Part shown: positions 17,379 through 25,041 of the stretch, piece after piece | Layout of the letters: each line of letters opens with the position of its first letter | Numbering within the stretch: the first letter of the stretch is position 1 | Source: JABDGC01 sp964449835 | GTDB taxonomy: Bacteria > Pseudomonadota > Gammaproteobacteria > DSM-16500 | Direction: 5' to 3' | DNA length: 52,688 nucleotides | Assembly (NCBI GenBank): GCA_964449835.1 | Contig: CAYVBZ010000004.1 | Location: 1 to 52,688, forward strand | Notes under the pieces: generated by a model | Told to the model about the DNA's origin: nothing | Databases searched by the model: none | The model's input: only the letters and a program-made list of their open reading frames with translations | Program-made: the position numbers and the translations under genes

Positions 17379-18104
17379 CTAGAGATTAAATTCATCGCCC
17401 AAATAAACCGCGCGCACCTGTTTATTCTTTAAAATAGCTTGCGGCGTGCCTTCACAGAGAATTTTGCCCTCATTAACGATATAAGCGCGCTCGCAAATTT
17501 CCAGGGTTTCACGGACATTATGGTCGGTGATCAGGACCCCAATGCCGCGATTTTTTAAATGAGTGATAATGCGTTTGACGCCGACAACAGAGATGGGGTC
17601 GATGCCGGCAAAGGGTTCGTCTAATAAAATAAATTTCGGCTCGGTGGCGAGCGCTCTTGCAATTTCGACGCGGCGTCTTTCGCCGCCGGACAAGCTAATC
17701 CCGAGATGGTCGCGAAGATGCTCAATGTGAAATTCTTTTAAAAGCTGCTCCAGAAAAGCCTTCTTTTGAATTTTGGGCAGATCTTTGCGGACTTCCAGAA
17801 TGGCCATGATATTATCGGCCACAGAGAGTTTGCGAAAAACAGAAGGTTCTTGAGGCAAATAGCTGAGGCCCAAGCGGGCCCGAATGTGAATGGGAAGGGC
17901 CGTAATGTCTGTATCATTGATTGAAATTTGACCGCCATCACAAGGAATTAAGCCGACAATCATATAAAAAGAGGTTGTTTTACCGGCGCCATTCGGGCCC
18001 AATAAGCCGACAATTTCCCCTTGATTGATGTGCAGCGAAACGTCCTTCACCACGTCGCGGGCTTTGAATTTTTTGCTAACCTTATGAATTTCTAGTCTTT
18101 TCAT
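17379..18104 (-). CDS. lptB: LPS export ABC transporter ATPase LptB
   Basis: The cytosolic ATPase that drives the LptB2FGC complex in lifting LPS from the inner membrane. The product has 241 residues. The Walker A motif is GPNGAGKTT (36-44), followed by the signature LSGGERRRVEIARALA, the Walker B site FILLDEPFAGID and the switch His in LITDHNVRE. LPQEPSVFRKLSV is typical of LptB. It lies directly after lptA, separated by 9 bases, in the usual lptC-lptA-lptB order. Confidence 0.96.
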   Translation of the reverse strand: MKRLEIHKVSKKFKARDVVKDVSLHINQGEIVGLLGPNGAGKTTSFYMIVGLIPCDGGQISINDTDITALPIHIRARLGLSYLPQEPSVFRKLSVADNIMAILEVRKDLPKIQKKAFLEQLLKEFHIEHLRDHLGISLSGGERRRVEIARALATEPKFILLDEPFAGIDPISVVGVKRIITHLKNRGIGVLITDHNVRETLEICERAYIVNEGKILCEGTPQAILKNKQVRAVYLGDEFNL

Positions 18105-18113
18105 ATGTAAGTT

Positions 18114-18629
18114 TTATATGGTTTGTTTAATTTGATCGCTTTCAATCACAAAAGTGGCCCGGCTGTTCTTGGTCGGCGGCACCGTGATGGTCTGTAATTT
18201 AACATTATAAACGATAATTTGGCCTTGAAAATGATTTTCCCCTTGGTTAACGCGGACATCTCCCTCTAAAACAATGCGTGATTCCAGGGGATAGATCTTC
18301 ATCAGTTTGGCATAAGCATGCAGTATTTTTTCTCCTGCCTTGGGGTGGGTCCAATAATGGGCGGGTTGCTGCAAGCCAAAGGCCAAGGCTTCCTGAATTT
18401 TATTTTGCTCATTTCTTTTGGTGATCACACGATCTGCTTCGAGATGCGTGCTTCCCTGGTCTATTTTGACCTGGCCTTCAAAGCGGGTTTCTCTTATTTT
18501 GTAGTTATATTCGGAGCTCGCGGCGGTAATATACATTAAGGCTTTCGAGTCGCTGGGCAAGGCCTCAAGACGAGGCGCGAGCTGGAAGAGGAGAAGAAGA
18601 AAAGGGAGAGCATATTTAATCTTGGACAC
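18114..18629 (-). CDS. lptA: LPS transport periplasmic protein LptA
   Basis: The periplasmic bridge protein that passes LPS from LptC to LptD. The product has 171 residues with a signal peptide (KYALPFLLLLFQLAPRLEAL). The mature part is a beta-jellyroll of the OstA type: TRFEGQVKIDQGSTHLEADR at the front and LEGDVRVNQGENHFQGQIIVYN near the end in two pieces. The start overlaps the end of lptC by 14 bases, and lptB follows. Confidence 0.88.
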   Translation of the reverse strand: MSKIKYALPFLLLLFQLAPRLEALPSDSKALMYITAASSEYNYKIRETRFEGQVKIDQGSTHLEADRVITKRNEQNKIQEALAFGLQQPAHYWTHPKAGEKILHAYAKLMKIYPLESRIVLEGDVRVNQGENHFQGQIIVYNVKLQTITVPPTKNSRATFVIESDQIKQTI

Positions 18630-19194
18630 TGTATTCTCCCCTTGTTTGCGACAAGAGTTTCACAGCGCCGGTGTTCAAGTTCGCGTTCATGCCGATGGCA
18701 TGGATTTTTGTATTAGGCTGCATAATGGTGACAGGGCCCTGTGTTTCCGCGAATTGCTTTTCAGGAAAGACTGTCAGGGCCTGCGTTAAGAGCATTGTTT
18801 TTACATCTTGCTGATCGCCGGGATGGTTGATCACGACATTTTCCCACAAGAAAATTTGGCTTACGCCTTGCAAGGCCTTGGCATGGTTCGCGGTCAGACG
18901 CCAGGGTTTGGTCGCCTTTTGATGTGAGTTTCGATAGAGCGTGAGAAGCGGCTTCACAATGTCAGTCCTGTCTTTCTCAAGATAATGCAGCATTTTTGGG
19001 GAAACAATGGTCATGGAGGGCTTTCCTTGCTTATCAATGACGGTGGCGACAACCTCTTCCATAAAGGCATCCGGCTTTCCGTTTTCATCCAGTGAAGATG
19101 CTGTTTTTTTATTGTAAATAATGAAGGCCGACCAACCGCTGAGAAAAAGGGCGGTCAGGAGCAGAATAGAAAATAATAAGTTTCGCTTCAACAT
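18616..19194 (-). CDS. lptC: LPS export protein LptC
   Basis: 192 residues with a single N-terminal membrane anchor (LLFSILLLTALFLSGWSAFI) and a periplasmic beta-rich domain, as in LptC, which links LptB2FG to LptA. Sequence similarity in this family is low, so the assignment relies on topology, length and the conserved order kdsC-lptC-lptA-lptB. The start codon overlaps the kdsC stop by one base (TAATG). Confidence 0.85.
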   Translation of the reverse strand: MLKRNLLFSILLLTALFLSGWSAFIIYNKKTASSLDENGKPDAFMEEVVATVIDKQGKPSMTIVSPKMLHYLEKDRTDIVKPLLTLYRNSHQKATKPWRLTANHAKALQGVSQIFLWENVVINHPGDQQDVKTMLLTQALTVFPEKQFAETQGPVTIMQPNTKIHAIGMNANLNTGAVKLLSQTRGEYSVQD

Positions 19195-19718
19195 TATTGT
19201 AGGTAAGACTCAATGATCTCGGCGTAAGTCCCCTGGGCTTGCATGAGTAATTCACAGATTTCACGCACGGCCCCCTGCCCCCCGCTTGCTTTCGAGGTAT
19301 AAGCGGCTTGTTGCTGCAAAATAAGCGGTGCGTTTGCAACTGTCATGCCTAAACCTGCCCGGCGAATCAAAGGCAAATCGGGGAGGTCGTCGCCGACATA
19401 GGCGATTTGCAGGTCCCTGAGTGTTAATTTGTCTTTTAATTCCTGATAGGGGACCCGTTTGTCTTCATGACCTTGATAAATATGATGGATGCCGAGATCT
19501 TGCGCGCGTCTTTTAATGATGTCTGTTTTGCAAGAGGTAATAATGCCGACTTGCACGCCCGTTTTCTGCAGCAGCTTGATGCCGAGACCATCCTGCACAT
19601 AAAAGGCTTTATAGTGAATGGCTTCTGTCGTATAGGTCAAGTCACCCGCGGTGAGTACCCCATCGACGTCCAGGATTAATAAACGGATGGGTTTGGCTTT
19701 TTCAAGGATGGCTTGCAT
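19194..19718 (-). CDS. kdsC: KdsC-type 3-deoxy-manno-octulosonate-8-phosphate phosphatase (HAD)
   Basis: A 174-residue HAD phosphatase that removes the phosphate from Kdo-8-phosphate in LPS core synthesis. The nucleophile motif is LLILDVDGVLTAGDL, the acidic motif is AYVGDDLPDLPLI, and GAVREICELLMQAQG closes the protein. Two positions usually conserved in KdsC differ: the ITGR loop reads ITSC, and the (N)V(R/K)DG element reads YVQDG. It sits between kdsD and lptC as in E. coli, with a one-base overlap with lptC. Confidence 0.9.
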   Translation of the reverse strand: MQAILEKAKPIRLLILDVDGVLTAGDLTYTTEAIHYKAFYVQDGLGIKLLQKTGVQVGIITSCKTDIIKRRAQDLGIHHIYQGHEDKRVPYQELKDKLTLRDLQIAYVGDDLPDLPLIRRAGLGMTVANAPLILQQQAAYTSKASGGQGAVREICELLMQAQGTYAEIIESYLQ

Positions 19719-19721
19719 GTG

Positions 19722-20720
19722 TTAAATCACTCCCGCTCTTAAAATATCGTGCATGTGAACAATGCCAATCGGCTGCTGAGCAGAATTGGCGACAATGAGG
19801 ACCGTGATTTTGTAGGTTTCCATGATATGCACCGCTTCTGCGGCCAAAAGCTGCGGTGAAATGACCTTTGGATTTTTGGTCATGACCTGAGAAATTTTTG
19901 TTTGATGTACATCGGAATTTTTATCAAAGGCGCGACGCACGTCGCCATCGGTGAAGATACCGACCAACTCGTCTTTTTCATTGACGACCGTAGTCATGCC
20001 TAATTTTTTCTGCGTCATTTCGACCAGGGCGGTTTTTAAGAAGGCATCCTGAGTGACCTTCGGAATTTCCTCTCCCTGATGCATAATTTCACCCACGCGC
20101 AATAAACGTCTGCCCAAGGTGCCGCCGGGATGGGAAAGTGCGAAATCACTTTCTGTGAAGCCGCGTTTTTGAAGCAAGGCGATGGCTAAAGCGTCGCCCA
20201 TGACGAGCGCTGCAGTGGTGCTGGTTGTGGGCGCAAGGCCCAGTGGGCAAGCCTCTTTTTCGATGTGGACATCCAGGTTCACATTGGCCATTTGTGCGAG
20301 TGTGGAGCTCGGGTTTCCCGTCAAGGCAATCAGCGGGATATCCAGGCGCTTAATGAAGGGAAGCAGCGAGATCAATTCCTCGGTTTCCCCGGATTTAGAG
20401 AGAATGAGGACCACATCGTCCTGCATGATCATGCCAATGTCGCCATGGCGTGCTTCCGCCGGGTGTACAAAAAAAGCGGGGCTGCCGGTGCTTGCAAGCG
20501 TCGCCGCTATTTTTCGGGCAATGTGACCGGATTTGCCAATGCCCATCACGGCGATGCGTCCTTTGCAGGAGAGCAAAAAATGGCAGGCTTTTACGAAATG
20601 ATGGTCAATGCGTGCACTCAGGGCTTGAATGGCCGAGGCCGTGGTGTTGACGACCGCCTGTCCTAGCTCGCAAATGCCAGTGTCCAGATATTCTAAGTTC
20701 TGCGATTCAGGTTCTTGCAT
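19722..20720 (-). CDS. kdsD: Arabinose-5-phosphate isomerase KdsD
   Basis: A 332-residue isomerase that converts ribulose 5-phosphate to arabinose 5-phosphate, the first step towards Kdo. It has an N-terminal sugar-isomerase (SIS) domain at about 40-180, with GIGKSGHIARKIAATLASTG, HPAEARHGDIGM and LSKSGETEE. Two CBS domains follow at about 205-330. KdsC follows 3 bases later. The gene is divergent from mlaF, with 79 bases between the starts, so both promoters must lie in that short space. Confidence 0.95.
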   Translation of the reverse strand: MQEPESQNLEYLDTGICELGQAVVNTTASAIQALSARIDHHFVKACHFLLSCKGRIAVMGIGKSGHIARKIAATLASTGSPAFFVHPAEARHGDIGMIMQDDVVLILSKSGETEELISLLPFIKRLDIPLIALTGNPSSTLAQMANVNLDVHIEKEACPLGLAPTTSTTAALVMGDALAIALLQKRGFTESDFALSHPGGTLGRRLLRVGEIMHQGEEIPKVTQDAFLKTALVEMTQKKLGMTTVVNEKDELVGIFTDGDVRRAFDKNSDVHQTKISQVMTKNPKVISPQLLAAEAVHIMETYKITVLIVANSAQQPIGIVHMHDILRAGVI

Positions 20721-20799
20721 GATAGTATGTTGTTTTATGAATAAAATTCCCTTATCTTAACGTTAGGAGCGCAAGGCCACAAGCAGGAATTTAAGCCCT

Positions 20800-21597
20800 A
20801 TGACTAACCTGGTTGAAGTCCAAAATCTACACTTTCATTACAATAGTAAGAAAGCTGTATTTAAAGGAATAAATTTAGTGGTCCCACGCGGCAAAGTGAC
20901 CACCATCATGGGGCCGAGCGGCACCGGTAAGACGACCCTGTTGCGCCTGATTGGGGGCCAAAGTCAGCCCAACGAAGGAAAAATTATTGTCGATGGTCAA
21001 GAAGTGAACCATCTTTCTCGCCGGGAGCTCTATCGCCTGCGTAAAAAGATGGGCATGCTCTTTCAAAACGGCGGCCTTTTTACGCATCTGACCGTTTTTG
21101 AAAATGTGGCTTTCCCCCTCCGTGAACACACCCGCCTGCCCGAATCCATGGTCCGTACCCTGGTCTTGATGCGGCTTGAAATGGTTGGCCTGCGCGGCGC
21201 AAGGCAGCTTATGCCGAGCGAATTGTCCGGCGGCATGGCGAGAAGGGTCGCTTTGGCCCGTGCCATTGCTTTAGACCCCAAACTGATCATGTATGATGAA
21301 CCGCTCTCGGGACAAGACCCCATTACAAAAGGCGTGTTGGTGCAGCTGATCCGGACTTTAAACGATGCCTTGGGCTTGACCTCCATTATCGTCTCTCATG
21401 ATGTGCGCGAAACGCTCAGTATTTCCGACCAAGTGTATGTTATTTCTGAGGGAAACCTCATCGGTCAGGGAACGCCTGAGACAATTCATCAAGATTCTTC
21501 ACCGCAAGTGAAGCAATTTATAGAAGGCCATCCAGATGGCCCTGTGCCCTTTCATTATGCGGCTTTGCCCTTACAAGAGGATTTTATTCATGCTTAG
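20800..21597 (+). CDS. mlaF: Phospholipid transport ATPase MlaF
   Basis: The ATPase of the MlaFEDB complex, which moves phospholipids between the outer and inner membrane and keeps outer-leaflet asymmetry. The product has 265 residues, with Walker A GPSGTGKTT at 38-46, the signature ELSGGMARRVALARAIA, Walker B LIMYDEPLSGQDP and the switch His in IIVSHDVRE. LFQNGGLFTHLTVFENVAFP is typical of MlaF. The end overlaps mlaE by 8 bases, and the order mlaFEDCB is complete. Confidence 0.96.
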   Translation: MTNLVEVQNLHFHYNSKKAVFKGINLVVPRGKVTTIMGPSGTGKTTLLRLIGGQSQPNEGKIIVDGQEVNHLSRRELYRLRKKMGMLFQNGGLFTHLTVFENVAFPLREHTRLPESMVRTLVLMRLEMVGLRGARQLMPSELSGGMARRVALARAIALDPKLIMYDEPLSGQDPITKGVLVQLIRTLNDALGLTSIIVSHDVRETLSISDQVYVISEGNLIGQGTPETIHQDSSPQVKQFIEGHPDGPVPFHYAALPLQEDFIHA

Positions 21598-22372
21598 TTC
21601 CCTTCCCCTGCTGGGCCAACAAGGGATCGAAAATCTGCGGCAGTTTGGCAAGGCCGGCCTTTTGCTCAGCCGGTCTGTTTTTCGTGTTCCCAACTTCAGA
21701 AAAGGTTTCCCCCTTGTTATCCAACAAATTTATGCCGAGGGTTTTTTGTCGCTGCTCATCATCTTAGTGTCCAGTCTCTTCATTGGCATGGTGTTGGCTT
21801 TGCAGGGCTATCATACGCTTTCCAAGTTTGGTGCAGCTCAACAGCTTGGGCCTCTGGTGGCGCTCAGTGTGACACGGGAATTGGGCCCTGTGGTCACCGC
21901 CATCCTTTTCGCGGGACGCGCGGGTTCTGCGGTAACGGCCGAGATTGCTTTAATGAAGGCAACAGAACAGCTTTCCAGCATGGAAATGATGGCAGTTGAT
22001 CCGCTGCATCGCGTGATTTCGCCGCGTTTTTGGGGCGGTCTTATCTCAATGCCGCTCTTGACCATGATTTTTAACGTGGTCGCCGTTTATGGCGCTTATT
22101 TGGTTGGTGTGCAGTGGCTTGGGCTGGAGTCTGGCGTGTTTTGGTCTAACATGCAGTCTTCCGTCGAATTTCGGACTGATATTGTGAATGGTCTCATTAA
22201 AAGCCTGGCCTTTGGCGGCGTTGTGGCTTGGATCGCGGTGCATCAAGGTTACCGGGCGGAACCCACTTCTGCGGGCATTGCTTCTGCGACGACGCGCACG
22301 GTCGTGCATTCCGCTTTGGCCGTGCTTGGCCTGGATTTTGTGTTGACAACGATGATGATAGGGGGATGGTAA
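21590..22372 (+). CDS. mlaE: Phospholipid ABC transporter permease MlaE
   Basis: The membrane permease of the Mla system, 260 residues. Family landmarks are SSLFIGMVLALQGYHTL, ALSVTRELGPVVTAILFAGR, AGSAVTAEIALMKATEQL and ALAVLGLDFVLTTMMIGGW. ATG 21590 is chosen because AGAGG lies 9 bases upstream and it gives the usual MlaE length; it overlaps the mlaF stop. mlaD starts 1 base after the mlaE stop, so the genes are coupled. Confidence 0.95.
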   Translation: MLSSLPLLGQQGIENLRQFGKAGLLLSRSVFRVPNFRKGFPLVIQQIYAEGFLSLLIILVSSLFIGMVLALQGYHTLSKFGAAQQLGPLVALSVTRELGPVVTAILFAGRAGSAVTAEIALMKATEQLSSMEMMAVDPLHRVISPRFWGGLISMPLLTMIFNVVAVYGAYLVGVQWLGLESGVFWSNMQSSVEFRTDIVNGLIKSLAFGGVVAWIAVHQGYRAEPTSAGIASATTRTVVHSALAVLGLDFVLTTMMIGGW

Positions 22373-22373
22373 A

Positions 22374-22910
22374 ATGAAGTCTCAGCGCGCGATTGAAAGC
22401 ATGGTTGGTCTTTTTATCATTGCCGCTTTTACCGCTTTAGTGGTCCTTGCTTTTAAGGTCAGTGGGCTGACTTCCTTTTTTAAGGAGGAAGGCTATACTG
22501 TGACAGCCTATTTTGACGATATTGGCGGTTTAAAGCTGCGAGCGCCTGTGAAAGTCGGTGGGGTGATCATAGGTGAGGTGTCGAGGATCAGCTTAGATCC
22601 CAGCTCCTTTAAGGCCATTGTAAAACTGCTTATTTATAATCGCTTTAGTGATATTCCCAGCGATTCTTCCGCGAGCATTCTGACTGCGGGTTTGTTGGGT
22701 GATAACTATATCGAATTGACGCCCATGTATAGTCAGGAAGTCTTAAAAAATGGCTCTATCATCGAATATACGCATCCGGCAATGATTTTGGAAAGACTAA
22801 TCGGGCAATTTTTATTTAGAGTGGGCGGGGGACATTCGTCCACGGTAGATTCAGGCAGAAAATCGGGCAATGATCATTCAACAGGGGGACGAGCGAATGA
22901 ACTTCAATAA
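22374..22910 (+). CDS. mlaD: Phospholipid-binding MCE protein MlaD
   Basis: 178 residues with one N-terminal membrane helix (MVGLFIIAAFTALVVLAFKV) and a single MCE domain: YTVTAYFDDIGGLKLRAPVK, GGVIIGEVSRI and ILTAGLLGDNYIELTP. MlaD forms a hexameric ring in the periplasm that handles lipid. The tail after residue 148 is polar and probably flexible. The end overlaps mlaC by 14 bases. Confidence 0.95.
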   Translation: MKSQRAIESMVGLFIIAAFTALVVLAFKVSGLTSFFKEEGYTVTAYFDDIGGLKLRAPVKVGGVIIGEVSRISLDPSSFKAIVKLLIYNRFSDIPSDSSASILTAGLLGDNYIELTPMYSQEVLKNGSIIEYTHPAMILERLIGQFLFRVGGGHSSTVDSGRKSGNDHSTGGRANELQ

Positions 22911-23535
22911 GATTTTAATGACAACAGCCATTTCCATCTTCGTGATGATGGCCGCCGTTTTTTCTGCCTTTGCTGATTCAGGGAGTCCAGTTGGGGTCTT
23001 AAAAAACATTGCCGATCAAATGATCGCTGACCTTAAGAGGCATAAAATCACGCTCAAATCCAACCGCCAATATGTCTATTCCCTGGCTTATAAATTAGTT
23101 GTGCCGCATGTGGACGTGGATGAAATGTCACGCCGGGTGCTGCCGCCGCAAACTTGGTCCAAGGCCAGTCCCTCTGAACGTTCTACTTTTGAGCATCAAT
23201 TCATCGAGTTATTGGTCCATACCTATGCCTCGGCTTTGGCTTCTTATACGGACCAAACGGTGCAGTTTTATCCGGTGCGCGGAGGCTATCAAGGCAGATC
23301 TACGGTGGAAGTGAACAGCCAAATTACCAGTGCTAGCGGCGCACCTCCCGTGAACGTCAAATATCGTTTAATTAACGCGGGGGGAGCTTGGAAGCTCTTT
23401 GATATGTCCGTTGAAGGGGTGAGCGTCATCGAAAGCTTCCGCTCGCAATTTGCCGACGATTTATCGCAAGGCAATATCAGTACCTTGACCAAACATCTTA
23501 GCGAACATAATACGCACCCCGTGGAAAGTGATTGA
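22897..23535 (+). CDS. mlaC: Periplasmic phospholipid-binding protein MlaC
   Basis: The soluble shuttle between the outer-membrane MlaA and the inner-membrane MlaFEDB. The product has 212 residues, with a signal peptide (ILMTTAISIFVMMAAVFSAF) and the family motifs LVVPHVDVDEMSRRVL, VKYRLINAGGAWKLFDMSVE and GVSVIESFRSQFAD. ATG 22897 is preferred to the upstream in-frame ATG 22870 because it starts at the signal peptide and has GGGGGACGAG before it. Confidence 0.93.
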   Translation: MNFNKILMTTAISIFVMMAAVFSAFADSGSPVGVLKNIADQMIADLKRHKITLKSNRQYVYSLAYKLVVPHVDVDEMSRRVLPPQTWSKASPSERSTFEHQFIELLVHTYASALASYTDQTVQFYPVRGGYQGRSTVEVNSQITSASGAPPVNVKYRLINAGGAWKLFDMSVEGVSVIESFRSQFADDLSQGNISTLTKHLSEHNTHPVESD

Positions 23536-23541
23536 GCCCTT

Positions 23542-23847
23542 ATGCCGGACCCACAAATCACGGTTGATCAAGATCGGATTTTAATCTCAGGCGAGCTGAC
23601 TTTTGCGACCGTCAGCGACCTCTGGGAGGCCAGCAAACGCTTGTTTCCGCAAAAGGGCCAATGGAACTGTGATTTTTCACAAGTAACAGCCTGCGATAGT
23701 GCAAGCGTAGCGCTCTTGGTTGAATGGCTTAGGGTGGCCCAAAAGAAAAAAATCAAACTCCAGCTTCTTGCCCTTCCGCGCCAATTACAATCCATTATTG
23801 CCGCCGCAAAATTGGAAACGCTCTTTGAATCTGCGTTAAAGCTGTAA
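23542..23847 (+). CDS. mlaB: STAS-domain protein MlaB
   Basis: A 101-residue STAS-domain protein that binds MlaF and supports assembly and activity of the ABC complex. The STAS fold shows as ILISGELTFATVSDLWEAS, FSQVTACDSASVALLVEWLR and PRQLQSIIAAAKLETLF. The conserved D-S-A-S element, with the Ser/Thr contact region, is intact. It ends the Mla operon; an unrelated gene begins 15 bases later on the same strand. Confidence 0.92.
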   Translation: MPDPQITVDQDRILISGELTFATVSDLWEASKRLFPQKGQWNCDFSQVTACDSASVALLVEWLRVAQKKKIKLQLLALPRQLQSIIAAAKLETLFESALKL

Positions 23848-23862
23848 AGTGAGATAGGTCAC

Positions 23863-25041
23863 ATGGGTCTTTATCTTAGCTATATTGTAACAACAAAACA
23901 ACTTGATGTGGTGAGGCACGGCTTCGATAAAGTTATTCGCGGGGCGCTTGGGCATGTCTCACTTGCTATTACTACTTATGAGCCTGGTAATCCTGAACAA
24001 CCGATGCCAGTGACTGTCATCCGCGTTGGTTTTTTTGAGCCTGGACGGGTTTTGTTAGAAGATGAGATTATAAGGGGTGAAGATTATTTTCGCACTTTTT
24101 TTCATCGAAGCTTGCCAATATCCCTGCAGGAAGGCTTAAAGTTGTTTCAAAGCATTAACGAGAATCTGCACGAGACCCAAGTTGACCCGCGTCAGAAACG
24201 GGAGGCCAAAATGAGAAATTTACCAGCTTCCACTCCGGGTGGGCAGCAGTTTGACACCCTCAGCTATAATTGCAAAGACTTCGTATTATCGATGATGGAA
24301 AAGGCAGGAATAGAAGTCTCTTCATTTAAAAATCTATTTGTTAATCTGCCAACCTGGAGTGGGAAAATGGGCCCTGTTTCTTGGAAAGAAGGCCGTGGAA
24401 AAAACAAGGACCATCTGGTTTGGAGCAGTCCGATTCATATTAGTAGACGTAGTCAGTATGATACTTTCACTGCTGAAGAAAAAGAAAATTTTCAGTGGGA
24501 AAAAAGTTATTCAGACGTTTTTTTAAAAACAGAGGCATATCTCGCGCATCTTATGGCGGAAGCGCTTAAGGAGCTCCAGTCAGCCGCGGACAGTCCAGAG
24601 CTAAATGAAAATAAGAGAGAGAAATATTTAAGAAATTTGCTTTCCAACCCTGAGCGTTGTCGACATTCAAAAAATCTGCATTTGATCTCCAAAAAATATG
24701 TCCATGCGGACAAGGTAAAGGAGCTTCTGCTTGTAAAGCAAGTTCAAACTAAAAATGAAGATTTAGCTGAAGATGAGGAAAAAGAGGAAAAAGAACAAGC
24801 TTCTCCCTCGAGGCCTCTTGATACGCTCAAAGAAAAGCTGAATTCTGTCCGTGCCTATTTAGAACAACCAGAGATTAAAAACGACCTTGCAGTTCATCGG
24901 GGATTTTTTGCCTGGTTATATGATTTTCTTAAGATTAACACCTCAGGAATGGTTTTTTCTTTTTTTGTTCAATCAAAAATAGAACAAGCTGAAAAGCATC
25001 CAGGTACAAAGCTAAGTAAGAAAAGATGCTTTAGAGTGTGA
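23863..25041 (+). CDS. Unknown protein, possible permuted papain/LRAT-like fold
   Basis: 392 residues, no family recognised with certainty. An early His in GALGHVSLAI (His31) and a later Cys in SYNCKDFVLSMMEKAGI (Cys137) have the order and context of circularly permuted papain-like proteins (NlpC/P60 superfamily: LRAT, PPPDE, YiiX), where GH and NCxxFV elements form the active site. Residues 150-240 are aromatic and polar, and 250-340 are charged helix, probably coiled coil. No signal peptide is visible. It starts 15 bases after mlaB, so it may ride on the mla transcript, but its content resembles accessory effector-like genes. Its stop directly abuts the stop of the convergent transporter gene. 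Confidence 0.65.
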   Translation: MGLYLSYIVTTKQLDVVRHGFDKVIRGALGHVSLAITTYEPGNPEQPMPVTVIRVGFFEPGRVLLEDEIIRGEDYFRTFFHRSLPISLQEGLKLFQSINENLHETQVDPRQKREAKMRNLPASTPGGQQFDTLSYNCKDFVLSMMEKAGIEVSSFKNLFVNLPTWSGKMGPVSWKEGRGKNKDHLVWSSPIHISRRSQYDTFTAEEKENFQWEKSYSDVFLKTEAYLAHLMAEALKELQSAADSPELNENKREKYLRNLLSNPERCRHSKNLHLISKKYVHADKVKELLLVKQVQTKNEDLAEDEEKEEKEQASPSRPLDTLKEKLNSVRAYLEQPEIKNDLAVHRGFFAWLYDFLKINTSGMVFSFFVQSKIEQAEKHPGTKLSKKRCFRV

